Shown here piece after piece: positions 1 to 7,612 of a stretch of 37,669 nt of DNA. The translations under genes were made by a program, and so were the position numbers. The DNA is from Craurococcus roseus (GTDB taxonomy: Bacteria > Pseudomonadota > Alphaproteobacteria > Acetobacterales > Acetobacteraceae), in assembly GCF_039523795.1 (NCBI RefSeq), contig NZ_BAAAFZ010000067.1, positions 1-37,669 of the forward strand, written 5' to 3'. Positions within the stretch are counted from its first letter, which is position 1. Each line of letters starts with the position of its first letter. Below the pieces are notes generated by a model. The model worked only from the letters and a program-made list of their open reading frames with translations. It was not told the DNA's origin and did not search any database.

Positions 1-471
1 GCCCTGGAACTTCACCATCGAGCGTACAGCCGCGTAGATCGGCTGACGCTTACCGTGGTTCACCAGGGGGCCGAGCGACGGGTGGCGGCCCCGGAGGGCG
101 GCGTAGATCTTCTCGTAGCCCCGATTGCCCAGCGGCCGGCCGGTCCGGTTCACGAACAGGAAGGGGTGCCTGCGGGCATGGGAGAAGCGCTCGCGGTCGG
201 ACCGGTGCTCCATGATCCAGAGCGCCAGGATGCCGCGATGGTCGTCCTCGAACTCGAGCACCCGGGGGAGGGTCTTGGCGACGGGCTGGTCGGCCCGGGG
301 ATCCTCCGGGTCGTCGTGCCGGCGGTGGACGGTCAGCGTGGCCGGGTCGTCCGACTGGCGGAAGTCGCGCGTCTTCAGGCCGAGCGTCTCGCCGCTGCGC
401 AGCCCGAAGCGGTGGGCGGTGGTCAGGATGGCGTGGGTGCGGCGCTGCACGCCCGCTGTCCAAGGGTTCTC
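1..471 (-). pseudogene. Tyrosine recombinase/phage-type integrase fragment
   Basis: An open minus-strand frame runs from about 471 off the left edge. It reads NPWTAGVQRRTHAILTTAHR followed by FGLRSGETLGLKTRDF. The GLRxGExLxL block is the signature around the first catalytic Arg of tyrosine site-specific recombinases. It continues through HPFLFVNRTGRPLG and LVNHGKRQPIYAAVRSMVKF, and the window ends before the H-x-x-R and Tyr motifs. The N-terminal half is missing: at about 471-480 the frame runs into an oppositely oriented IS21 istA fragment, so the gene was probably cut by that element or by a deletion. An intact C-terminus beyond the left edge cannot be excluded. The enzyme family cuts and rejoins DNA during integration and excision of phages, plasmids or islands. 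Confidence 0.7.
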
Positions 472-479
472 CGGGCTGC

Positions 480-944
480 ACGGTGGTGCTGGAGCGGAAC
501 CGCTACGGCCGCGGCCAGCACCGTTTCCGCCCCGGCTTCCTCGACTCCGCCGGTCACTGCGGCTTCCGGCCGCGGCTGTGCCAGCCCTACCGGGCGAGGA
601 CCAAGGGCAAGGTGGAGCGGTTCATCCGCCACCTGCGCGGCAGCCTCTGGGCGCCGCTGGCGAGCCGGGTGGCGGCGGAGGGCGTCGCGGTGGACCGGGC
701 GGCGGCGAACCTCGCGGCCGGGCGCTGGCTGCGCGAGGTGGCGAACGCGCGGGTGCATGCGACGACCGGCGAGGCGCCCGCCCTGCGGCTGAAGGCCGAG
801 CGCGGAGCGTTGCGTCCCGCGCCGCCGCCCTGCGGCGGGCTGGCGCTCCGGCCAGCTCCGCCCTCGACGCCCCGGACGCCGTTCATCGGACCGCAGCACC
901 CGCTGGCGGTCCACGACGCGCTGTTCGCCGCGCCGGTGGTGCCG
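480..944 (+). pseudogene. istA: IS21 transposase IstA, C-terminal fragment
   Basis: The frame reads TVVLERNRYGRGQHRF, then CGFRPRLCQPYRARTKGKVE, RFIRHLRGSLWAPLASR and GRWLREVANARVHATTGE. These are hallmarks of the end of the DDE catalytic core and the C-terminal region of IS21 IstA transposases; the final catalytic Glu lies in the KGKVE block. Near the end, PQHPLAVHDALFA matches the usual IstA tail. The N-terminal DNA-binding domain and the first two catalytic Asp residues are missing because the fragment starts abruptly at about 480. No start codon or ribosome binding site makes sense here, so it is not an expressed transposase. Confidence 0.75.
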
Positions 945-946
945 GG

Positions 947-1036
947 GGCGGCGCCTCGAGCGACGGCACGCGGCGCCAGCGCATCGCCGGGCTCTGCGCC
1001 GAGCTGCGGCTGGCGGCGGTGGCCGACCTCTACCCG
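947..1036 (+). pseudogene. istB: IS21 helper ATPase IstB, N-terminal fragment
   Basis: A short stretch in a different frame from istA reads RRQRIAGLCAELRLAAVADLYP. This matches the conserved opening of IS21 IstB helper proteins (typically R-x-x-R-I-x-x-L-C-x-x-L-R-L-x-x-L-A). It breaks off at about 1036 and is followed at once by the probable right end of the element. The whole AAA+ ATPase domain with Walker A and B motifs is gone, an internal deletion of some 230 codons relative to the family. No start codon is evident. Confidence 0.55.
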
Positions 1037-1088
1037 GTTTCAACCGGCGCCCCGCGCCAAGTGGGTCAGATTCCAGTCGGCGTTGACA

Positions 1089-1463
1089 GGAGGATGTCGG
1101 AGGCGCGCTCCGGGCACGCGACCGAGCGGTGGGGCGATGCAACGCGCGGCAGTGGTGGCGATCACCGCCGCCGCGCCCGCCCGCCTAGCCGCCCGCCTGG
1201 GGCCGGCCAACGACCGGAGGCGGCACCCCCAAGATAAGCCTGGATACCGGATCGGGGCGGCGACCCCGCCCGAAATCGGGCGAGTGGTCACGGCCATCGC
1301 CAGCGCCCCTGGAACTTGCCCTAGTTTACCGTTTACAGGCTCAGGAGTGGTTCGCTCTATCCACTGAAACGCACCGGGAACACGGCTTGGCAAATCTTGG
1401 CCTAAGCACTTGATTATCTTGAGGAGCCCGACTCGGCGCTCACAAATACGGAACTGGTTCGTT
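1089..1463. other. Gene-free spacer between IS relic and dnaN
   Basis: I see no convincing gene in these 375 bases. The left part is GC-rich like the flanks; about 1310-1465 is clearly richer in A+T. An 11-base word, CCCTGGAACTT, occurs at 1307-1317 and also at 2-12 inside the recombinase fragment. One site at 1357-1365 (CTATCCACT) matches 7 of 9 bases of the DnaA box, which is not enough to call an origin. Confidence 0.4.
1424..1441 (-). terminator. Possible dnaN terminator hairpin
   Basis: About 22 bases past the dnaN stop, the minus strand can form GAGC-(G)-CCG / CGG-GCTC with a three-base loop. It is followed by an A+T-rich tract (CTCAAGATAATCAAG) without a true U-run. It is a weak but suitably placed terminator candidate. 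Confidence 0.3.
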
Positions 1464-2591
1464 CTAGACTCGCATCGGCATCAACACGTAGAGCGCTTCC
1501 GGCTTCTCCGCGTCCATCACCAGCGTCGGCGCGCTGCCGTCGGCGAAGCGGAATTCCACTTCGTCGCCGATCTGGTCTGTGATGTCGTTGAGGTAGCGCG
1601 CCTGGAAGCCGATCTCGATCGGCGCCGCCTCGTACCGCACCACCTCGGCGTCCAGCTCTTCCTCCGCCTGCCCCTGCTCGGCGCTGCTGGCCGAGAGCAG
1701 CAGGCGGTTGCGGTCCAGGCTCAGCTTCACCGGGCGCGACCGCTCGCTGCTGATGGCGGCGACGCGGCCCACGGCCTCGGCGAACTCCTTTTTCTTCACC
1801 CGCAGCACCTTGTCGTTGCCGCGCGGGATGACGCGGTCGTACTCCGGGAAGGTGCCGTCGATCAGCTTGCTGGTGAGGTGGACGGAGCCGAGGTCGAAGC
1901 GGATCTTGGTCTCCGACAGGTGGACCTCGACCGGCTCCTGCGTCTCCTCCGCCAGCTTGCGCAACTCCACCACCGTCTTGCGCGGCACGATCACGCCCGG
2001 GATGCCGCCGGCGCCCTCCGGCAGGTCCTCCTGGAAGCGGGCGAGGCGGTGCCCGTCGGTGGCCACCGCGCGCAGCTTCTTGGCGCCGTCGCTGTCGACG
2101 GCGTGCAGGTAGATGCCGTTCAGGTAGTAGCGCGTCTCCTCCGTGGAGATGGCGAAGCGGGTGCGGTCCACCAAGTCGCGCACCTGCCCGGCGCCGAGGG
2201 CGAAGCGGTGCGGCAGCTTGCCCTCCGTCATGGAGGGGAAGTCCTCCACGGGCAGCACGGCGAGGTCCGTGTGGAAGCGGCCGGCTCGCAGCTTCAACGG
2301 CGCCTCGCCGCCGCCGTGGTCCAATTCGACCCGCGCGCCCTCGGGCAGCTTGCGGACGATTTCGTAGAGAGTCGCCGCCGGCGCCGTGGTGCGGCCGGGC
2401 CGGACCACCTGCACGCCCGGCACCTCCTCGACCACCGCGATCTCCATGTCGGTGGCGGTCAAGCGCAGCACGCCCTCCTCGGCGGAGAGCAGCACGTTGG
2501 CCAGGATCGGGATGGTGTTGCGCCGTTCCACCACGCTCTGGACGTGCGCGAGTGCCTTGATGAGGACCGCCCTCTCGACCGTGAACTTCAT
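1464..2591 (-). CDS. dnaN: DNA polymerase III subunit beta (sliding clamp)
   Basis: This encodes the 375-residue ring-forming clamp that tethers the replicative polymerase to DNA. The start at ATG 2591 gives the standard opening MKFTVERAVLIKALAHVQSV, with VVERRNTIPILANVLLSA just after. The C-terminus ALYVLMPMRV matches the family's usual P-M-R-x end. Length is typical (about 370). An upstream in-frame start would add 24 residues with no family counterpart; a GGGGAG stretch precedes the chosen ATG. It lies 145 bases downstream of dnaA on the same strand, the classical dnaA-dnaN order, though recF and gyrB do not follow. Downstream lies mobile-element debris. Confidence 0.97.
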   Translation of the reverse strand: MKFTVERAVLIKALAHVQSVVERRNTIPILANVLLSAEEGVLRLTATDMEIAVVEEVPGVQVVRPGRTTAPAATLYEIVRKLPEGARVELDHGGGEAPLKLRAGRFHTDLAVLPVEDFPSMTEGKLPHRFALGAGQVRDLVDRTRFAISTEETRYYLNGIYLHAVDSDGAKKLRAVATDGHRLARFQEDLPEGAGGIPGVIVPRKTVVELRKLAEETQEPVEVHLSETKIRFDLGSVHLTSKLIDGTFPEYDRVIPRGNDKVLRVKKKEFAEAVGRVAAISSERSRPVKLSLDRNRLLLSASSAEQGQAEEELDAEVVRYEAAPIEIGFQARYLNDITDQIGDEVEFRFADGSAPTLVMDAEKPEALYVLMPMRV

Positions 2592-2696
2592 GCGAAACGG
2601 CTCCCCAGCTCGCGCGCGCGGCGGACGCTCCCCCGCGGCCCCCCGGACGCGAAGGGCAGCCATCCTACCAGCGCGTAACCGTTTGAGTAAGGGTGC

Positions 2697-2717
2697 TCCG
2701 GCCGCCGCCCGGCCGGA
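2697..2717 (-). terminator. Strong hairpin between dnaA and dnaN
   Basis: A perfect 8-bp stem (TCCGGCCG / CGGCCGGA) with a 5-base loop begins about 20 bases past the dnaA stop. There is no U-rich tail on the minus strand. It could be an attenuator or RNA-stability element separating dnaA from dnaN rather than a full terminator. The hairpin is seen directly; its role is inferred. Confidence 0.4.
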
Positions 2718-2736
2718 TGGACGTTGCGAGGACGGT

Positions 2737-4203
2737 TCAGGTTTCTAGCATCTTCCGCAGCAGCGAAACGTCCTCGGCGAAGGCGGCGTCCTCCGCCATC
2801 AACTCGGCGACGCGAGACACCGCGTGCATCACCGTGGTGTGGTCGCGGTTGCCGAAGCGCCGGCCGATCTCGGGGAGCGACCGCTGGGTGAGGTGCTTGG
2901 CGAGGTACATCGCCACCTGCCGCGGCCGGGCGACGCTGCGGGCGCGGCGGGCCGAGGACATGTCGGTGAGGCGGATGTTGTAGTGCTCGGCCACCCGCTT
3001 CTGGATGTCCTCGATCGAGACCCGCTTCTCGTGCGCGCGCAGGAGGTCGTGCAGCACCTCGTGCGCGGAATCGACCGTCACCGGCCGGCCGAACAGGTTG
3101 GCGTGCGCCAGGAGCCGGTTCAGCGCGCCTTCCAGCTCGCGGATGTTGGCGGTGATCTTGTGCGCGAGCAGTTCCAGCACGCGGGGCGGCACCGCCACCT
3201 GCGCCGCCGCGGCCTTGGCCTCCAGGATGGAGAGGCGCAACTCGTAGGTGGTGGCGTGGATGTCGGCCACCATGCCGCAGCCGAGGCGCGTGCGCAGCCG
3301 GTCCTCGATGCCTGCGAGGTCGGAGGGCGGCTTGTCGGACGAGACGACGATCTGCTTGCCTTGGTCCACCAGCGCGTTGAAGGTGTGGAAGAACTCCTCC
3401 TGCGTGTTGTCCTTGCCGATCAGGAATTGCAGGTCGTCGATCATCAGCACGTCGACGGCACGGAGCGTCTCCTTGAATTCCATCGTGTTCTGCGAGCGCA
3501 GCGCCGCGATGAAGCGGTACATGAACTTTTCGGCCGACATGTAGGCGACGGTGCGCGGCGGCTGCAGGTCACGGATCGCCCAGGCAATCGAGTGCATCAG
3601 GTGAGTCTTGCCCAGGCCGACGCCGCCGTAGAGGAACAGCGGGTTGAAGCCGGGGAAGGCCGGCCGCTCCGCCACTCGGCGCGCGCAGGCATGGGCGAAC
3701 TCGTTGGGCTTGCCCACGATGAAGGTGTCGAAGGTGAAGCGGCCCTCCAGTGGCGCCACCCAATCCGAGCGCGACTCGGCGGCCCCGCCCGCGACGGCCG
3801 GCGAACGCGCTTCCGCCGGACGGGGCGACGACAGGCTCTCGGCCAAGCCCTTCCCGTCGGGCGCCGCCGGCGCGGTGTCGTCGGGGTCCCCGATCGCCGC
3901 GGCAGCATCGGGAGCGCCGCTTTGCGAGATCCGGAGGTCGACGCGGCGCACCGCCGGGTATTCCGCCTGCCACAGCACCCGGAGGCGGTCGCCGTAGTGG
4001 CTGTTCACCCAATCGCGCATGAAGCGCGTGGGCAGCAGGATCACGACCTCGTCCCCTTCGACGCCGAGGAGGGTCATCTGGCGGAGCCAACTTTTGTACT
4101 CGCTGTCGCCGACCTCGTCCCGCAAACGGCCCCGCACCCGCGCCCAACCCGATACGATCTGCGCAGATGCCTGGGGGGCCAACGTGCCGACCTCCTGTTC
4201 CAT
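2737..4203 (-). CDS. dnaA: Chromosomal replication initiator protein DnaA
   Basis: DnaA binds DnaA boxes at oriC and melts the origin. Starting at ATG 4203 (MEQEVGTLAPQAS) gives 488 residues; a GTG at 4212 would add three. Domain I is at about 20-90 (WARVRGRLRDEVGDSEYKSW), followed by a variable linker rich in Pro/Ala/Asp. The AAA+ core has FIVGKPNEFAHA, Walker A GGVGLGKTHLMHS and Walker B VDVLMIDDLQF. The C-terminal DNA-binding domain IV carries the DnaA signature NRDHTTVMHA. It is preceded by rpsT, the usual alphaproteobacterial arrangement. Expression would start from the 4204-4537 spacer. Confidence 0.97.
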   Translation of the reverse strand: MEQEVGTLAPQASAQIVSGWARVRGRLRDEVGDSEYKSWLRQMTLLGVEGDEVVILLPTRFMRDWVNSHYGDRLRVLWQAEYPAVRRVDLRISQSGAPDAAAAIGDPDDTAPAAPDGKGLAESLSSPRPAEARSPAVAGGAAESRSDWVAPLEGRFTFDTFIVGKPNEFAHACARRVAERPAFPGFNPLFLYGGVGLGKTHLMHSIAWAIRDLQPPRTVAYMSAEKFMYRFIAALRSQNTMEFKETLRAVDVLMIDDLQFLIGKDNTQEEFFHTFNALVDQGKQIVVSSDKPPSDLAGIEDRLRTRLGCGMVADIHATTYELRLSILEAKAAAAQVAVPPRVLELLAHKITANIRELEGALNRLLAHANLFGRPVTVDSAHEVLHDLLRAHEKRVSIEDIQKRVAEHYNIRLTDMSSARRARSVARPRQVAMYLAKHLTQRSLPEIGRRFGNRDHTTVMHAVSRVAELMAEDAAFAEDVSLLRKMLET

Positions 4204-4537
4204 TCTTCGCACCTACTGCCGGACCGATGCCCGCTCCGCGGCCCCGGGCGGGAGACGCCCACGACACGCGAAAGGACGACTCGAAGAAGGTCGTTCTCGA
4301 CTGGTCCGTCGATCAGCGCCCACCGAGGGTGCCGCCGAAGGCCCGATCACGTTACGCGACGTTAGCTTGGCCGCAAAAGTGTAGCAAACGCCAATCAACG
4401 GACACGAGGAAGATTGAGGGCGTGCGTCAACAACACCACAACGGCATACAAGTCTTCGTGGCGAGGAATAGTGATCGGAACTTGCGCGTTCCGACGTCCC
4501 TTCGGTGCGGTACTTGGAGACGGCGCGCGGCGCCGCC
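4204..4537. other. rpsT-dnaA intergenic region (dnaA promoter region)
   Basis: This 334-base spacer lies upstream of dnaA and downstream of rpsT (both minus). It has an A+T-richer island at about 4370-4470. I looked for TTATNCACA-type DnaA boxes on both strands and saw no convincing cluster, so I do not call oriC. A small hairpin at 4476-4493 is listed separately. Confidence 0.4.
4476..4493 (-). terminator. Possible rpsT terminator hairpin
   Basis: A perfect 6-bp inverted repeat, CGGAAC / GTTCCG with a 6-base loop, lies about 45 bases past the rpsT stop. It has no U-tract, so the terminator assignment is tentative. Confidence 0.3.
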
Positions 4538-4816
4538 TCACGCGCTCTGCGTGCCGCCCAGGACCTTTATGCGCGCGGAAAGCCGCGACAGCTTCCGCGC
4601 CACCATGTTGCGGTGGAGCACGCCCTTGGTGACCGCCCGGTGCAACTCCGGCTGGGCGACGCGGAACGCCTCCTGCGCCTGCGACTTGTCGCCGCCGGCG
4701 ATGGCCTGCTCGACCTTCCGCAGGAAGGTCCGCACGCGCGAGCGGCGGGCGCGGTTGCGGGCGGTGCGTTTTTCCGTTTGGCGGATGCGCTTGCGTGCGG
4801 ATGCCGTGTTCGCCAT
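4538..4816 (-). CDS. rpsT: 30S ribosomal protein S20
   Basis: This is a 92-residue, strongly basic helical protein that binds 16S rRNA in the small subunit. It opens MANTASARKRIRQTEKRTAR and continues with a run of Arg and Ala typical of bS20; the family length is about 85-92. The conserved middle and C-terminal helices (AAxPELHRAVTKGVLHRN, then ARKLSRLSARIK) are present. It sits between the enoyl-CoA hydratase gene and dnaA on the same strand, a conserved alphaproteobacterial neighbourhood. It follows a strong hairpin at 4881-4913, so it probably has its own promoter in 4817-4880. Confidence 0.97.
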   Translation of the reverse strand: MANTASARKRIRQTEKRTARNRARRSRVRTFLRKVEQAIAGGDKSQAQEAFRVAQPELHRAVTKGVLHRNMVARKLSRLSARIKVLGGTQSA

Positions 4817-4880
4817 GGCAGTGCGTCGTGGCTCTCGAAAAGTGGTGATGGCCCACCCGGCCGCCGGTGCGGGGCCATCG

Positions 4881-4913
4881 GGCGAAGGGGGGCTTCTACT
4901 GCCCCCCCTCGCC
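4881..4913 (-). terminator. Strong terminator hairpin after the hydratase gene
   Basis: A 13-bp stem with a single mismatch (GGCGAAGGGGGGC / GCCCCCCCTCGCC) and a 7-base loop lies about 44 bases past the enoyl-CoA hydratase stop. It is the strongest hairpin in the replication block. It likely ends the mutM-hydratase transcript before rpsT. There is no long U-run. Confidence 0.55.
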
Positions 4914-4956
4914 GCACGTCAAGCGATGGCCGGCTTGGCGCGCTCGGGGCAGGAGC

Positions 4957-5736
4957 TCAGCGGTTGCGGAACGCGGGCTTCCGCTTCTCCGCGAAGGCGG
5001 ACATGCCTTCCTTCTGGTCCTCGGTCGCGAAGAGCGCGTGGAACACGCGGCGCTCGAACTTCACGCCTTCGGCGAGCGTGGTCTCGAAGGCGCGGTTCAC
5101 CGCCTCCTTCGCGGTGGCGACCGCCGGCGCGGACAGGGCGGCGATCGCCTCGCCCATCTTCACCGCCTCCGCCACCACCTCGCCCGCCGGCACCACGCGC
5201 GAGACGAGGTTGGCGCGCTCGGCCTCCTGCGCGTCCATCATCCGGCCGGTCAGCACCATGTCCATCGCCTTGGACTTGCCGACGGCACGGGTGAGGCGCT
5301 GCGTGCCGCCGGCGCCGGGGATGATGCCGAGGTTGATCTCCGGCTGGCCGAAGCGGGCGTTGTCGCCCGCGATGATGATGTCGCACATCATCGCCAGCTC
5401 GCAGCCGCCGCCGAGCGCGTAGCCGGCCACAGCGGCGATCACCGGCTTCTGCACCTGCGTCACCGCCTCCCAGCGCTTGCCGATGAAGTCGTCCAGGTAG
5501 ACGGCCGGGTAGGTGCGCCCTTGCATCTCCTTGATGTCCGCGCCCGCTGCGAAGGCCTTTTCGCTGCCGGTGATGACGATGGCGGCGACGTTGGAGTCCT
5601 CGTCGAAGCCGCGCAGCGCCTGCCCGAGTTCCCCCATGAGCTGGTCGCACAGGGCGTTCAGCGCCTTCGGCCGGTTGAGGCGGACCACCGCCACCCGTCC
5701 CTGGGTCTCGGTCGCGATCATCTCGTATCCGGCCAT
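4957..5736 (-). CDS. Enoyl-CoA hydratase/isomerase family protein
   Basis: This is a 259-residue crotonase-fold enzyme, the usual length for enoyl-CoA hydratase. It adds water to trans-2-enoyl-CoA in fatty-acid beta-oxidation. Visible landmarks are LNRPKALNAL near residue 20, the oxyanion-hole segments AFAAGADIKEM and GYALGGGCELAMMCDI, and FGQPEINLGIIPGAGGTQRL. Both catalytic Glu positions of the short-chain hydratase (in GGCE and in QPE) are present, so hydratase activity is likely. The start at 5736 is backed by GGAGGGAC upstream. It lies 34 bases after mutM on the same strand and is probably co-transcribed with it. Confidence 0.93.
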   Translation of the reverse strand: MAGYEMIATETQGRVAVVRLNRPKALNALCDQLMGELGQALRGFDEDSNVAAIVITGSEKAFAAGADIKEMQGRTYPAVYLDDFIGKRWEAVTQVQKPVIAAVAGYALGGGCELAMMCDIIIAGDNARFGQPEINLGIIPGAGGTQRLTRAVGKSKAMDMVLTGRMMDAQEAERANLVSRVVPAGEVVAEAVKMGEAIAALSAPAVATAKEAVNRAFETTLAEGVKFERRVFHALFATEDQKEGMSAFAEKRKPAFRNR

Positions 5737-5770
5737 GCGTCCGTCCCTCCGTCCTTGGCCCTGCTCTACC

Positions 5771-6616
5771 TCAGCGCTGCAGCCGCGGGCAATGGAAGGA
5801 GGAGCGCCCCGCCTGCACGGTGCGCCTGATGCCGGGGCAGTCCGGCGGCCCCGAGCACGCCTCGCAGGGCTCCCCCTCGCGGCCGTAGACCTTGAAACGT
5901 TCCTGGAAAAACCCGATCCCGCCGTCGGCTCGGACGTAATCGCGCAGCGAGGAGCCGCCGGCCTCTATGCTCTCCTCCAGCACCGCGCGGATCGCCGGCA
6001 CCAACCGCCCGGCGTCCGCCGCGGTGACACTCGACGCCTCGCGGAGCGGCGACAGCCGGGCGCGGAACAGCGCCTCGGACACGTAGATGTTCCCGAGGCC
6101 CGCCACCACCTTCTGGTCGAGCAGCGCCGCCTTCAGCGGCGTGCGCCGGCCGCGCAGCGCCGCGAGCAGGACGGCGGGCGTGAACGCCGGCTCCAGCGGC
6201 TCCGGCCCGAGCCCGGCCAACAAACGGTGTTCGTGCTCCTTCTCCGTCGGCAGGAGGTCCACGCAGCCGAAGCGGCGCGGGTCCACGAAGCCGACGCGCA
6301 CGCCCTCCGCCGTCTCCAGCGCCATGTGCTCGTGGAGGGCGGGCGCGTTCGGCGGCGTGTCGGTCCGCCGCGCCACCATCCGGCCGGACATGCCGAGGTG
6401 GACCAGCACCGAGTCGCCGCCCGAGAGCCGGATCAGCATGTACTTGCCGCGGCGGCGGAAGCCCTCCACCCGAGCGCCCGCGAGCCGTTCCGCCAAGCCC
6501 GCCGGGAACGGCCAGCGCAGCCCCGCGCGCGCGACGCTGGCGGCGCGGATCACGCGCCCTTCCAGCACCGCGGCCAAGCCGCGCATCACCGTCTCCACCT
6601 CCGGAAGCTCGGGCAT
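5771..6616 (-). CDS. mutM: Formamidopyrimidine-DNA glycosylase
   Basis: This 281-residue base-excision repair enzyme removes 8-oxoguanine and formamidopyrimidines and nicks the strand. The mature N-terminus PELPEVETV carries the catalytic Pro2 and Glu3. The beta-hairpin Lys is near residue 58 (RRRGKYML). The helix-two-turn-helix segment VAGLGNIYVSEALF is intact. The C-terminal zinc finger is unusual: Cys residues sit at 251, 254, 260 and 276, and the last canonical Cys (CPxCQR) is Leu279 (CPRLQR). The extra Cys260 may replace it as a ligand. The gene is divergent from ubiE, separated by 106 bases. Confidence 0.95.
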   Translation of the reverse strand: MPELPEVETVMRGLAAVLEGRVIRAASVARAGLRWPFPAGLAERLAGARVEGFRRRGKYMLIRLSGGDSVLVHLGMSGRMVARRTDTPPNAPALHEHMALETAEGVRVGFVDPRRFGCVDLLPTEKEHEHRLLAGLGPEPLEPAFTPAVLLAALRGRRTPLKAALLDQKVVAGLGNIYVSEALFRARLSPLREASSVTAADAGRLVPAIRAVLEESIEAGGSSLRDYVRADGGIGFFQERFKVYGREGEPCEACSGPPDCPGIRRTVQAGRSSFHCPRLQR

Positions 6617-6722
6617 CCCTTCCCCCGCCTCGTGCGCCGCTGCGCGCCCCGGCCTGCTCGGCCCGCGATTCGCGTCCAGGGTGTTTCCACCCGGGGCGAT
6701 CGCGGCCTAAGGTGCCGACCGC

Positions 6723-7472
6723 ATGGGCGAGCGCAATCCCGACACCGTCGATTTCGGCTACCGCGAGGTGCCGCGCGCCGAGAAGGCGCGCATGGTCCGC
6801 GAGGTCTTCGACAGCGTGGCCCCGCGCTACGACCTGATGAACGACCTCATGTCGCTCGGCGTCCACCGCGCTTGGAAGCGCGCGTTCGTCAACGCGGTCG
6901 GCGCCGGCCCGCGCGACACCCTGCTCGACCTCGCCGGCGGCACCGGCGACGTCGCCTTCGCGGCGCGCGCGCGGGGCGCCGGCCGCGTGGTGCTCTCCGA
7001 CGTCAATCCGGCGATGCTCTCCGTCGCGCAGGGGCGGGCGCTGGACCGCGGCATCGTGGACGGTGTCCTCTTCCTCTGCGCCGATGCCGAGCGCCTGCCG
7101 CTGCCGGACCGCAGCGTGGAGAAGGTCTCCATCGCCTTCGGCCTCCGCAACTGCACGGACAAGCCGGCGGTGCTGCGCGAGGCGCGGCGCGTGCTGCGCC
7201 CGGGCGGGCGGTTCCACTGCCTGGAGTTCAGCCGCGTCGAGGTGGAAGCGCTGGCGCCCCTCTACGACGCGTGGTCGTTCCGCGTGCTGCCCGCCCTCGG
7301 CGCGCGCGTCGCCGGCGACGCCGAGAGTTACCGTTACCTTGCCGAAAGCATCCGTACCTTCCCAGACCAGCAGGCTCTCGCCACCATGCTGCGCGACGCG
7401 GGGCTGGAACGGGTTTCGTGGCGCAGCCTCTCGGGCGGCATCGTCGCCATCCACAGCGGCTGGCGTTTCTGA
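6723..7472 (+). CDS. ubiE: Demethylubiquinone/demethylmenaquinone methyltransferase UbiE
   Basis: This is a 249-residue class I SAM-dependent methyltransferase that C-methylates the quinone ring in ubiquinone (and menaquinone) synthesis. Visible landmarks are VFDSVAPRYDLMNDLMSLG near residue 30, SAM motif I LLDLAGGTGDVAF, and the family signatures VEKVSIAFGLRNCTDK and RVLRPGGRFHCLEFSR. It ends WRSLSGGIVAIHSGWRF, the usual UbiE tail. AAGGTG lies about 8 bases before the ATG. In many alphaproteobacteria ubiB follows; here a different gene is next, so ubiB must lie elsewhere. Confidence 0.96.
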   Translation: MGERNPDTVDFGYREVPRAEKARMVREVFDSVAPRYDLMNDLMSLGVHRAWKRAFVNAVGAGPRDTLLDLAGGTGDVAFAARARGAGRVVLSDVNPAMLSVAQGRALDRGIVDGVLFLCADAERLPLPDRSVEKVSIAFGLRNCTDKPAVLREARRVLRPGGRFHCLEFSRVEVEALAPLYDAWSFRVLPALGARVAGDAESYRYLAESIRTFPDQQALATMLRDAGLERVSWRSLSGGIVAIHSGWRF

Positions 7473-7612
7473 AGCGCATCAAGCGGGCTCTGTTGCTCCG
7501 CGATTGATGCGCCGCGCGCCCGCATGTCGTATACGTCCACCCCAAAGGGGACGATTCAGCTGCCATACAAAGGCGGGCGGACGGCGGCAAGAGGGGCAGG
7601 GTCGGTAACGGA

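Larger units (their letters stand above)
480..1088 (+). mobile_element. IS21-family insertion sequence relic
   Basis: The segment carries the C-terminal part of an IstA transposase, a short N-terminal piece of IstB, and then a sequence resembling an IS21-type right end. Reading inward on the minus strand, this end starts TGTCAACGCCGACTGGAATC and goes on with TGACCCACTTGGCGC. The 5' part of the element, including the left terminal repeat and most of istA, is absent. Most of istB is deleted between about 1036 and the terminal repeat. The element is therefore a non-autonomous remnant. It directly abuts the truncated recombinase on its left and lies about 375 bp from dnaN on its right. That the terminal TGACA at 1088 is the exact boundary is inferred from family resemblance only. 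Confidence 0.65.

Noticed and set aside
50..1367. Long plus-strand and minus-strand frames across the left end
   Set aside because: Low-complexity Arg/Pro/Ala translations are shadows of the recombinase and IS21 fragments in GC-rich DNA.
1310..1465. Candidate oriC or att site in the AT-richer spacer beside dnaN
   Set aside because: Only one 7-of-9 DnaA-box match and one short repeat; too little to support an origin or attachment site.
1410..4365. Large plus-strand frames opposite dnaN and dnaA
   Set aside because: Antisense shadows typical of high-GC genes; the minus-strand proteins are unmistakable.
4204..4537. Candidate oriC upstream of dnaA
   Set aside because: No cluster of TTATNCACA-like DnaA boxes or clear AT-rich unwinding element is visible; many alphaproteobacteria have oriC elsewhere.
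7535..7554. Terminator after ubiE (CCCC-AAA-GGGG)
   Set aside because: The stem is only 4-5 bp and has a mismatch; not convincing.
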